Below, in pieces: positions 38,011-48,900 of a stretch of 64,000 nt of DNA; within the stretch, counting starts at the first letter, position 1; each line of letters opens with the position of its first letter. A program made the position numbers and the translations under genes. Source of the DNA: Epiperipatus broadwayi (taxonomy: Eukaryota > Onychophora > Udeonychophora > Euonychophora > Peripatidae); NCBI GenBank assembly GCA_028023455.1, contig JAQFVV010012544.1, positions 1,996,501 to 2,060,500 on the forward strand, in the 5' to 3' direction. The notes below the pieces were generated by a model. The model was not told the origin of the DNA, made no database searches, and saw only the letters and a list, made by a program, of their open reading frames with translations.

Positions 38011-40215
38011 ATCATGTGTCAGAACAGGTTCCTTTGGAAATGATAACTATAGTTGAAATGTGTAAAAATGTAGAGATAAATTGTGTACAAGAGGACAAAA
38101 AGGATTAGATATGAAGCTTTTAAATATTAAACTTTTACAACAAATTAAAGAATTAAAGATTAAATGATAGTTAAGGAACTATCAAGTATTGTTGGAAAAT
38201 AAAAATTATTTTCAAAAAATTGAAAATTTAGAGAGTGAGTTTTATAATAATATAGAAGAAATAAAAAAATTTAAAGCCAAAATAATAAATTATAAATGGG
38301 TAACACAATTTTATTAATCATACATTGTAAAATGAAGGCAAGGTTGAAAATAGATGTTAAATGAGTTTCAGCTGTAGTAGCAATGAAAGAGGGGAATAGA
38401 CTCTATAGGAAATGGCTTAAGTATCCACTCCAAGAAAAAATTAATAGTAAGGATGACTATGTGATAGATGGTGGTGTAGATGGAGAAGTTTCCTTATTAT
38501 TTCATTTGGGAATATTAAAAATTACATGGAGAGAAGGAAAGATTAACCCCAGTTTAATACCATTATAAGTTTAGATGGCTTTATAGCCTTGAAGACCCAT
38601 GATTTGATTAATAAATTAATGATTATCATTTTGATATTTTTTAATTAAACCCAAATAAATGTAACTTATTTAAAAACTAAAGCATGAGACATAATAGAAT
38701 ACAATAAAATTAATAAATGTTGCCTTAATGTTTTGAGTCAAACCCTATATTAGTTGACAATAATGTTACTGTATGTATTAAAACAAGAAGATGGTGAGAT
38801 CTTTTATTAAACATTTTAATGGAATTAAAGTAAGTCCAGTCTTAAGAAAAGGGCATTTGCAAAAGGGTAATACATCAGAATTTCTTAATTGTTGTGAAAA
38901 TGTTTGATACTAGAATTAAATAATCAGTAGTTGAAATATAGTATTATAGAAGATAAATAGTATAGGGTATAGTAAAAGAGAATAATTTTTTAATATTTGT
39001 ATTCATAGCTCCTTATGTTATATGTAAAGTGTTATATAATCCTAAAGATAGGAATGTTCTAAAATCTCATAATGATGTGAGATATAAGAACAGTTCAATA
39101 GTAGTACACAAATGAGAAATAAGTATGGACCTATAACAACTGAGTATTAGCAAGTAATATTTGGTCTTCACCCTCAAAGTTAAGTAGTAGATGCAATCTT
39201 AAAAGAAATACTGTGTTGGAAAAAAGTTGGAAAATGTGTTCTGTAAAAGAATTTCATTGATGTTTTGTGATATCATAGTATGAATGATGAATTAATTGAT
39301 TTTGATATAAAAGGTCTTAGGGATAAGATGTTACATTGTTTGGTTGCAATAAATTGTAAGATTATATTATTGATGGAAAAGCTAAAAAGATTAAAGATAA
39401 AAATGGTTAGTCTCATATTTATAGCAAAACTTTAGAAACTATGACTGACAAATTATACAAAAGCTGAAAGAATGTAAAGATATAATTTTACTTTATAATA
39501 AATTGTTAGTAAAATATTAGATAAGAATATTCTTTGTTAGTAATTATATTTCTGGCATGTTAGTCATTAAAGACACAATAAATAAATATATAAATGGCAT
39601 GTAAGTAAAAGAAAAAAACAAGTTTTGTCTTTTTTAAATGGGAATACTGATAGAGTATTCATAATTTGTGATGATCAGATTGTTAAACACTATATAAAAA
39701 AGAAATGAGGAAAGTAAAAAGAATAGGTATTTGTATATGTTTAAATAAAAATAGTTCATTATATACTTTAAAAATAGCACTAGAGTTATGGCTGTTAATT
39801 TTGTTTTTAAAAAAAATTATCAGTAGAAAAATAAGATTGTGCCAAATAAAATTTGGTGTAAATTCAGTATATGATGGAATGTCCAAGTATATGTTTTTTA
39901 TTGATTGGTTTTAATAGATAATGTATTAGTCTAAAAGTGTGAAAATAAGTTGCTATGACAAAGAAATATTAAAGCAAAAGATGTAGTATTATTATTGCAA
40001 TATAAAATTTAAATTAATTTTATTTATTTAAAATGCATATATAAATAATAAAGTTTATAGTTTTAGTAAAATTATTTTTTTATATTTATTTTGGTCATTG
40101 CATTCATGCATAATAAATTGTAAATAATGCACATGAATATTTAATGTTTTAAATGTGTTTGTTGTTATATTTATATGATATATGTAATATTATATTGGAA
40201 ATATATATATATATG
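38011..40215. other. Degenerate, possibly retroelement-derived region
   Basis: Weak plus-strand signs only. The ORF 38383-38568 contains MKEGNRLYRKWLKYPLQEK then VDGEVSLLFHLG, loosely like LINE regions either side of the reverse transcriptase. Near 39240-39345 the reading FIDVL then YHSMNDELIDFDIKGLRDKM resembles a motif-A region of a reverse transcriptase. Stops are dense and the order is uncertain. ORFs 39683-39886 and 39705-39914 overlap on opposite strands and are unrecognised. I would not assign a family. Confidence 0.25.
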
Positions 40216-40332
40216 TAATTATATAACTGAATATTTGTAAATACAGTAACTTAATAATTAAAAAAATATTTTATCCACTTAGGAGTGCTTTCGATTATCC
40301 CAGTAATCTATTTCAACTAAAGCTTTGAAATG

Positions 40333-40863
40333 CTAACTTTCCCACAATTCCGTGATCTTAATGTTTGCTGCTTGCCTGTTAATCAATTCATATTTATATT
40401 TGTTTATTAGCATAGCTTCTTTAATTTTTCTTTTGTTGTTATTTTTTTCAATTTGCAATATTTTTGCACTGTTAAAATTGAAGTCAAAACCATAAATACA
40501 TGATTTATTATGGTCGTAAAAAACAGATGCTGAAATATTATTATCTACTATGCAATTTTCTTTTAATTTCTGAACATGTTTTAATAATAGTAAGTGTTCT
40601 TTAGTTCTTTTTTCCCTAGATTCACCTATATATCCATCACCACACCTACATATCCATTTATATATGACACAATTTTTATTTATAAACGAGGTTTTATCTT
40701 TGGAGTTATTTATTAATTTGTTTAATGTAGGAGGTGTGTAAAATGTAACGTCACATATATCTTTATAAATTTTCCTTATGAACTTTACTTGATAATTTGA
40801 AATATATGGGATTGATATCCATATTTTTTTATTAGCAGGAGAATCAATATTATTATTAAGATT
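40333..40863 (-). CDS. PLE GIY-YIG endonuclease domain, left arm (partial, no ATG)
   Basis: An open frame of 176 codons lies between a TAA (40864-40866) and a TAG (40333-40335). It reads NIDSPANKKIWISIPYISNY then QVKFIRKIYKDICDVTFYTP (end of the PLE reverse transcriptase), CVIYKWICRCGDGYIGESR (the GIY-YIG-type signature with CxC), KRTKEH, VFYDHNKSCIYGF (the DHNKxC motif) and INRQAANIKITELWES. There is no ATG, GTG or TTG in frame until close to the end, so it is a 5'-truncated piece and not a gene of its own. Nine bases (CTL in the other arm) are missing just after GESR. Otherwise the family frame is unbroken, unlike in the right arm. Confidence 0.7.
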   Translation of the reverse strand, partial: NLNNNIDSPANKKIWISIPYISNYQVKFIRKIYKDICDVTFYTPPTLNKLINNSKDKTSFINKNCVIYKWICRCGDGYIGESREKRTKEHLLLLKHVQKLKENCIVDNNISASVFYDHNKSCIYGFDFNFNSAKILQIEKNNNKRKIKEAMLINKYKYELINRQAANIKITELWES

Positions 40864-40937
40864 TTATTTTTATATTTTATATAATGTTATTAGAGATTTT
40901 AATATAAAATATAAAAATAAAAATCTTAATAATAATA

Positions 40938-41462
40938 TTGATTCTCCTGCTAATAAAAAAATATGGATATCAATCCCATATTTTTTCAAATTATCAAGTA
41001 AAGTTCATAAGGAAAATTTATAAAGATATATGTGACGTTGCATTTTACACACCTCCTACATTAAACAAATTAATAAATAACTACAAAGATAAAACCTCGT
41101 TTATAAATAAAAATTGTGTCATATATAAATGGATTTGTAGGTGTGGTGATGGATATATAGGTGAATCTAGATGTACATTGGAAAAAAGAACTAAAGAACA
41201 CTTACTATTATTAAAACATGTTCAGAAATTAAAAGAAAATTGCATAGTAGATAATAATATTTCAGCATCTGTTTTTTACGACTATAATAAATCATGTATT
41301 TATGGTTTTGACTTCAATTTTAACAGTGCAAAAATATTGCAAATTGAAAAAAATAACAACAAAAGAAAAATTAAAGAAGCTATGCTAATAAACAAATATA
41401 AATATGAATTGATTAACAGGCAAGCAGCAAACATTAAGATCACAGAATTGTGGGAAAGTTAG
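40938..41462 (+). pseudogene. PLE GIY-YIG endonuclease domain, right arm (frameshifted)
   Basis: A 174-residue ORF from a TTG. From residue about 15 it follows the PLE frame: YQVKFIRKIYKDICDVAFYT, CVIYKWICRCGDGYIGESRC then TLEKRTKEH (active-site region, with R and the EKRTKEH helix), VFYDYNKSCIYGFDFNF, EKNNNKRKIKEAMLINKYK and a final NRQAANIKITELWES. The first residues are out of the family frame: compared with the left arm, one extra T in a T-run at about 40982-40987 shifts it, so the SIPYISNY segment is lost. The glycine and tyrosine positions of the motif are kept (WICRCGDGYIGE). Confidence 0.7.
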
Positions 41463-41580
41463 CATTTCAAAGCTTTAGTTGAAATAGATTACTGGGATAA
41501 TTGAAAGCACTCCTAAGTGGATAAAATATTTTTTTAATTATTAAGTTACTGTATTTACAAATATTCAGTTATATAATTAC

Positions 41581-44500
41581 CTATATTGTTTTTAAAATAC
41601 AGACATCGAATCATAATATTATTATATATATATTAAAAGAATATTATTTGTATTTTGAAATGTGAATAGTGTTTGTTATATATAATGAATATGTGATTTT
41701 TTTTTCATTTTATTATTATTATAAAAGTAATTTTAAATATGCAACACAGAATGATTTCAGTATGATAGTAAATAAAGAGTGTAACCTTGGATTTGATGAT
41801 GAAATGATGTCAATTGTAAGAGGTTATAAAAATGACTGAATGATTTCAATTCACTCTCTGATAATCCTGACTTCCATAGAAGTAAATCTAAGTTCTTAGT
41901 ATATATTTTTTTTATTTTAAAGTGTATGCTTATTAACCATAAAAATTATGGAGTAAAAAGGCTTGTATTTGTCTAGAAAACTGGACATGATTACTGAGAA
42001 TTTTTTAAAGAAATGAGAAAGGCAATTTATAGTGTTCAAATTCACATTAATATTTTCCTACTAAAATGAATATTACATATGAGTAAAATGTTTTAATTAT
42101 AGAATACAAAAGCTAACAATATATCTGCAGATATAATTTTATAATATCAGTGGAGTGATGTAATAGAGGATTTAAATCAGTTTATTTATACAGTGAATCA
42201 TTATATATGGAAATCAGCATCTATTCATTCATAATGCCATTATAATGTTAAATACCTGCTAACAAATGATAAAATTTAATAGTTGGAAAGTATTGAAATT
42301 AAAAAAATACATATTGTTTTGGATAACTGTTTATGATATTTTTATTTTATTGGGATTAATAACTATTGTAAAATTATAGTTCACAGAATAGACACTGGAA
42401 CTGTTGTGTTACATTGATTAGGTCATATGTTAATATGTATTTTTTATGTATTTACTTATATATTTATAAATACATCTTATAAGTATTGAAAATCTAAAGG
42501 AACTATATTGTAGTAATTATTCATTAGTATTTTATTTGAAAAATAAGGTGAATGAATAAACAAACTTATGATTATTATATTTCATTTCATTTTTTATGAA
42601 GATTCAAGAAGTGTCATTAACTTTTTTGTATTTCAAAGAGTGTATATGTGCAAAGACATTTTCCATTTCACATAAATATATTATATATTAAACATTATAT
42701 AGGTGAATTTTAATATATAAACATCTATCTTATTAATATTAATTTCAATGGAGAATATATTTAGAGATATCTAATTAGAGTATATGTTGCAAATGTTTAT
42801 TTCTATATGTCATTTATTTTTATATTGTTAATAAATTTTAAATTCATTTAAAACAATAAACTTGCTTTACTTCTCATTCAATTAACAATGCAAATCTATT
42901 GGATAATAATATATTGATAGATAACAGTCAGGTATTGACTTATACCAGATAGTTTATAATAAATAATCATAAAATAGTCCACAAATTAAGCAATTGCATT
43001 GGTAATTCTTTGTACAATTACATATGATTTTCTTTATAGTAAACTCAATATATTATCTTTTGAACCAGGTATACATTTTTATATGGTAACAAATTAATTA
43101 ATTTGGTATTGCTAGATATTTAATAAGTAATTAGATTATCATAGTTATTTTATTAGTTATATGTAACAGTTATTTTAGAATAGAAATTTATATTTGAGCT
43201 AATTTGATAGTTTATAAAGTATAAATATACTAATTATTTAGGATAAACAAAGGCGATTATTATTGGATGCCTGTATATTTTTTAAACTATTATTTATTGG
43301 ATGTATAGTATAGTAATTTATATTTAGTTATAAAGTTGGTATTCTCATTATGTCATAAAATTGTATTTGAATTCTATTACCTAGAATGATTTACTTTGAT
43401 TAAATTTAAAGCTCATTGGTATAAATTGCAAATTTAGTTTAAATACTTAGCTTTGATGTTGACATTTGATTATATTAAAATACTAATAATATTATACATA
43501 TTAGGGTAATTATAATTTAAAGTTTAGTAACTTGGCTAAATTGATTTAAAAAATAATTCATTGAGATTTATTAATAGTACTTAGATATGTGTCAAATAAG
43601 AATCTTTCATTTATTTTATGTTATCATGGTTGGATATTATAAATTGTGAGATTATTTGAAGTGTTGAGTTTCATTTTATGTTATTATAAGTCGGTATAGA
43701 TGGTAAGATATGATAAGTTAATTGACCTTGTGTGTTTTATTTTATCATAGTTTTGTATTGTAGATCTTTTATTTTATTATAATTTGATGTTGTAAATTTA
43801 TATATTTTACTAACAACAGATTAATATATATAAATTTGTAAGTTAGCAAAGCCTTTTATCATTATTAAGTATTTCATTACATTATCATTGGTTTATCCAA
43901 TAAGGGCCTATTACTATTTTTGAGATATTATTGCTTAGTATTGTTTTCATTATCATTATTTTCATTTTATTTTTCATAATTAGTGATCAACTATTGGATT
44001 ATGCTTTATCTTGTTGCAATTGATATCTTAACTTGGCAAGTTATAATAAAGTCTTTGTTTCCTATTCATATCTCATTTTTATTCTATTACAAATGCTGCT
44101 CAAACCTGCTGGACTATTAAATAAGAGCCTATCAATTTTTATTCTGATAAAATAAATATATTAGGGATAGTTAATAAAGATTAGAAAGAAGACACCTAAT
44201 ATTTTTATTTTTTTCAGGTATGTTCAGTAAAAAAAAAATCATTGGCTTATATAAAAAATACAGAATATAAATTAAAAACGTTAGAATATTTCGCAAAAAG
44301 CTAATAAAAATTTAGAATGAAAGAGAATAATAAGTTGACGAATATAAGAGACTCGTATATTTTTATAAAAATTATAAATTAATGATATATTTTTAAAAAT
44401 GTGTTTTAACAATAGGAATATAAAAAGATATATGTGAAAAACTCTGGATAAAATAAGTCACTTTTAATTAAGGTTTATATTATTACAAAATACATTTAAA

Positions 44501-44696
44501 TATAATATAAAAATAGTAATGTTGCTATTTTTAAAAAGTAAAAGAAACTGGGGAAGGGGGTAAATCATGAATAAACTAAAGGAGGTGTAAAAAAAGAAAA
44601 ATACATTTTTATTTTTAAAAAAAGACAATTAAATAATAGATTATTTACATTGCAAAAGAAAAGAATTATTTTGGAAGCTATATAAATAGATAAATT
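41581..44696. other. AT-rich intergenic DNA
   Basis: No gene seen. At about 43600-43830 a block like ttcattttatgttatnat recurs at roughly 60-bp steps, a hint of an old tandem repeat. Confidence 0.45.
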
Positions 44697-45375
44697 AGAG
44701 GGATTTGAATTTTAAACTCCCTTTAGTTATCGCTCCATTTTATACAACCGATACACAGGACCACATACATGGGAAGAAGATAAATAATCTCCAATATACA
44801 TATTTCATACTGAACCAGCACTCATCAGTTGATCCAGATCATAATCTTTCATACATACATGCAATCAGTGCTCGGTTTATATTAAGATAATAAATCTTCA
44901 AAATGTAATGGATAGACCTGAATCCTTTCCACTCTTTAACTCTTCAGCCATCCATAATATTGAAAATATGATGATGGTATGTTCAAAGCTTTTGTTTGCC
45001 AATTCTGTTGTCATATTCATGTTGACTGTAAGTCACTCTAACCTCTTATATGACAACAGAATTGGAAAACAATGGTTCAAGCATACCATCATCAGATTTT
45101 CAATGATATGGATGGCCGAAGTATTGGAAAGTGGAAAAGATGGAAGCCTATCCTTTCTAATCTTAATAAAAACTGAGCACTGATTGTATATATGTGTGGA
45201 AGATGAGGATCCAAGCCAAGTGATGAGTGCTGGTTCAGCATAAAATACATAAATTGGAGATCATTTATCTTATCACATGTATGTGGTCATGTATGTTGGT
45301 TGTATAAGAGGGAGTGGATGACTAAAGGGTGCTTGAAACTCTGGATTAATATCCCTCTCATTACATCTAATTTAA
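44697..45375. mobile_element. Foldback repeat with hammerhead motif, copy E (both arms)
   Basis: The left arm, about 44697-45022, and right arm, about 45048-45372, are inverted copies around a centre of about 25 bp (gtaagtcactctaacctctt). The termini are attagagggatttgaat and the complement-like atatccctctcattacatct. Both arms carry a hammerhead segment: left, minus strand, intact core; right, plus strand (45203-45265), broken (GUGAUGA for CUGAUGA and AAAA for GAAA). ORFs 44705-44890 and 44908-45183 are frames of the repeat. This is the most complete copy here. Confidence 0.8.
44784..44846 (-). ncRNA. Hammerhead ribozyme-like motif, copy E
   Basis: The minus strand reads UCAA, CUGAUGA, stem II GUGCU/AGUAU with loop GGUUC, GAAA, UAUGUA, U, A, UUGG. 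The inner helix I is UCAA with UUGG, using a G-U pair where copy D has C-G. Helix II has a G-U where copy D has G-C. The outer helix I can be AUGAU with AUUAU. Core bases are all intact. Short stem III UAUGUA pairs with itself through wobbles only in a dimer. Confidence 0.7.
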
Positions 45376-45615
45376 GGTACATATACTATACTTGCATTTA
45401 AATATTATAAATAATTAAATTATTAAAAAGTTAAAGAGAATAAAAATAGCAATAAAATGGTACTGTGGATAGAGACATGCAGAGAATATAAATCAATGAA
45501 TTGAAGAAAAAAAGTGAGAGGAATGTAAAATAAAGAAATAATGACATATTCAATTAGGTATATTTGATTTAATATACGATAACATAAGACAGTTTGCTTT
45601 TAATTCTTATTAAAT

Positions 45616-45895
45616 CATTTTTCACGTATAAAGTGTGATAAACAGAGTGGCTAAAATTCAAAAAACATTAATCACAAAAAACTATTTGCCAAGCCCTTTT
45701 GGTACTATGTGCCAGAATCATGGCGACATATGCATAATGTGTGATAAACATAGTAGCTAAAATTCAAACACAATAATCACAAAAATCAGTTCCAATATGT
45801 CGCCATGAAAGCGCTTGGCAAATAGTTTTTGTGATTAATGTTTTTTTTGAATTTTAGCTACTCTGTTTATCACACTTTATACATGAAGAATAATT
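45616..45895. repeat. Foldback repeat with internal duplication
   Basis: The outer arms (about 45618-45694 and 45812-45892) share aaagtgtgataaacagagt, ttaatcacaaaaaactattt and gccaagc in inverted form. Inside, gtgtgataaacatagtagct then aaaattcaaacaca (about 45738-45775) is a direct repeat of the left arm. A second short inverted pair, catggcgacatat and atatgtcgccatg, lies at 45720-45732 and 45797-45809. No ORF. Confidence 0.65.
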
Positions 45896-46854
45896 TTCAT
45901 TATCGGACAGAGTTTTTGTATTATTTATTTATTATTAAATCAATAAATATTTAAACAAAATCTGAAAAGACAATAAGTTGAATAGATGTATATAATAAAA
46001 GCAATACGCTAAATAAAGAGCAAGTCGTGTACTAGAAAACAAAATTTTTAACAATGAATAAAAATATTACAAACAAACATAAAACATAGAAAGATCCTAA
46101 TGAGTCATGTGATTTCAATACATAATTATGGAAAGAAAAGATTGTAGAAAATTATGAATAGAATTGCTTCAACAAAAATCCTTTGACAGAATTGTTTATT
46201 GAAATTTGTAACCGATAATTAGTGTGGTTTTAGTCCAAAAACAGAAATTAAAAAGAAATGAGCATATATATAAATAGAGATCTCACCACTGGAGTTATAA
46301 CATTTATTTTTGAAATATATTTAGAATAAATATAAAAGAATTAATATTTTATTGATATTAAAAAAGTTTATTCTGGTGACGATTTTTTTTTTAAAAAAAG
46401 ATATAATTAGCATTAAAATGTTCCATTATAAAAATTTGTTTTTAAACAAGGTTGTTTGTGAAGTCAAATGCATTGAGTAGAAAGAAAAGAGATATAAGAC
46501 AGAGATATAATTTGTCTCCTGTTTTATTTTAAGTTTATTTTCAAGAATAATAAATATTTGGAAACAATGGCATTGGGAATTGAAGAACAATCCATAAGTC
46601 TTAGCAGCAAATGACATATTAAAAATAAATTTAGCAAAATAATGAAAATTGAAGTTTTAATTTAAAATAAATATGAATAAAACTACAATTATGCAAATAA
46701 TTGGTATAAATATATAGATTTACAAAGACAAATTAAATTGGTTCCTCCAAATACTTCATAAATCAAAAATGTCATACAAAAAACAAGCAATTATAATGAT
46801 TTTTATGGTAAAAAACTTAATTTGTTATCATAAATTCAATATATATATATATTG
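45896..46854. other. AT-rich intergenic DNA
   Basis: No gene seen; minus ORF 46426-46617 is unrecognised. Confidence 0.5.
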
Positions 46855-47150
46855 TAACCAGATTAGGATTCCACCTATTCTGGTGGTCATTTATTTCTGA
46901 TGAGCATATTGCAGGAAGGGAAGAACGATTGACATTACTCAAAGTTGATGTCACCCCCCCCCTTTCTACAATAATATTTTCTGCTCATCAGAGGAAGTAG
47001 CTTTAAAGAGACTGACAACAGCTAGAAATTTATCTGTTTGGTTTTCCAAATGGCCCACTACAGTTCCAGCTCACTATAATCTTATTCACCCAGCTCAAGT
47101 TATGCTGGACTAGCTCTGGAAACATGAGATTTCTGTGAATAAGTACACTG
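46855..47150. other. Unclassified, less AT-rich segment
   Basis: Begins right after a TA tract with gtaaccagattaggattcca and contains a C-run of nine or ten (about 46955-46963). ctgatgagca (46897) and tgctcatcag (46982) form a short inverted pair about 85 bp apart. Composition and sharp edge suggest the end of a mobile element, perhaps the retroelement remnant that follows on the minus strand. Confidence 0.3.
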
Positions 47151-47249
47151 ATTGATGAATGATGTGAAATGAAACTGTCTAAATATATTAGTTTTACATA
47201 ACAACAATTTATTTAACTAACAGTACTTTGGATAAGAAATACTCCCAAA

Positions 47250-48900
47250 AGTCCATTAACAGTTCAGCTTCCACAGATCAATTAGTCTATTCCATTGGTA
47301 ATTTCTCTGATGACTTAATTCCCTCACTGAAACCCATACAGTGTCCCTCATTAATATAATAGGTGTCTCCATATGCTTATACATCTTTGCAAATACTAAA
47401 TTCTTATTTAGGCAGCACTTGGTCAATAATCCCTTTCTACCAGCATTCATATAACAGGGACTTACATATCTGTGTGTACATCAGGTATATTTCTCTTAAC
47501 AGTCCATAGGTTTAAATTATCATTCTATGAGTTTATATTCTATTCATATGCACATATATATGTATATGGGTTGCAAATATGGGTTAATTCTGTATGGCAG
47601 TAAACTCCTAGGTCAGCTCAATTTATGTTTGAATCAATCTTTTTCATTCAATCATCTAGTAGTCAATAATTATATTCATGTGTTCAGTTCATATATATAG
47701 AGGTACATTCTTTTTTGTATGCAAACTCACGTTAAACATTTACAGCATATATATATCAGGGTATGTCTATTTTACTTAATTCTTACATTATAATTTCCAA
47801 ACTCACATATATAAAATCTTAATCCTTTCTAAGTTAAATATTAAGCATTTACAAGGTGTACATGCATCAGGGTATGTCTTTTTTAAATTAATCTTCACAT
47901 AAATAAAATATTTCTTTAGCTTTTATGCATATTATTTTATCTTCTTCATTCTAATAACACTTGTAGCAATTAAATTATTCTCTCAATAAGAGATTAACTC
48001 AGTTTATATCTGCTTCATATAAACACTGGGTTTTATCTTTTACAACAACTGTTTTTTTAAACTTTGATTCCAATATTTCATCATTTCATCTAATTAATTA
48101 TTTTAAATAACTTTATAACTGTGTTTCACTTTATTCTTTTCAAAACCCTTTCTTACTGCATTTGCATAAACATTATTAAATACTTCAAATGTCAAAATAA
48201 CTCATCCATATAATAATGGATATGCATTATTATTAAGTAAATAAATATTGGTAATATCTTTACATCATAGCACACTTACATCAATCTTAATAAAAGATGT
48301 TTTAAAACTATCTAGATTTTTATTACCTTTTTAAATCTCCATGAAGGTCTTCAAGTTGATATTAGAGCTGACTGGTACAATCTTCACATTAAAAGGGAAT
48401 TGGTCTTTAGATCTTAATGGTTTATATATGATGACTTAAGCATATCTCTCCATCTTCACATCCTCTTCCATGGTATGGGAAGGAGAGCAAGATATTCCTA
48501 CTAGCTTAGACATATTAGCATTTACCATGTAACTAAGCTGTTTCTTCATATTACAGTTTATGGTAACCTCAGGTTTCTTAACTGCAGCACTTCTTTAATT
48601 ACTGACCATGGTCACTCTAAATTTAGTTGGTCCAATTATTTAAACTCTTCACTGTAGACTGACTAAATACTGAACTACTCTTTACTGCAAAGCAACTGTT
48701 ACAATCAATCAACTGCAACTCCCACAATTGATTGATTGCTAGCTTTATATACTCCAATTTCCCACAGTGTTTTTCAATATCCTCTTTCATCTCACCCTTG
48801 CTGATCAATATGTTTACTTCCTTTGCCTAAGACAAGAAATCGATCCTATCATTCTTGATAAACTAATTATGTTTCTGCATTTTAATTTTGAAAGCATTCA
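47250..48900 (-). pseudogene. Possible LTR-retrotransposon remnant (gag-like N-terminus)
   Basis: Minus-strand reading from about 48900 gives LNAFKIKMQKHN, then AKEVNILISKGEMKEDIEKH, then CGKLEYIKLAINQLWELQ (48690-48808). The pattern of a basic start, a charged helix and an EKLE-type helix resembles gag N-termini of BEL/Pao-type elements. Downstream, 48330-48600 has scattered plausible pieces (SPSHTMEEDVKM) between stops. The ORF at 47256-47450 contains MRDTVWVSVRELSHQRNYQW, vaguely like the C-terminal end of an integrase. No reverse transcriptase or LTR pair was found, so the assignment is tentative. Confidence 0.3.

Larger units (their letters stand above)
40216..41580. repeat. Near-perfect palindrome of a Penelope-like element 3' region
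   Basis: The left arm, 40216-40882, and right arm, 40902-41580, are inverted copies about 667 and 679 bp long, separated by only about 19 bp. The outer ends read gtaattatataactgaatat and its complement. Differences are few: a one-base insertion in the right arm near 40982-40987, nine bases missing in the left arm near 40615, one base in an A-run near the centre, and scattered substitutions. Each arm holds a PLE endonuclease frame pointing away from the centre. Confidence 0.85.

Noticed and set aside
45203-45265. Hammerhead in the right arm of copy E
   Set aside because: The core reads GUGAUGA and AAAA; both changes hit invariant positions.
46897-46990. ctgatgagca and its inverted partner tgctcatcag as a possible hammerhead
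   Set aside because: No stem II followed by GAAA is present on either strand.
47297-47335. ctgatga followed by ctgaaacc
   Set aside because: The bases between do not form a stem II and no stem I partner is seen.
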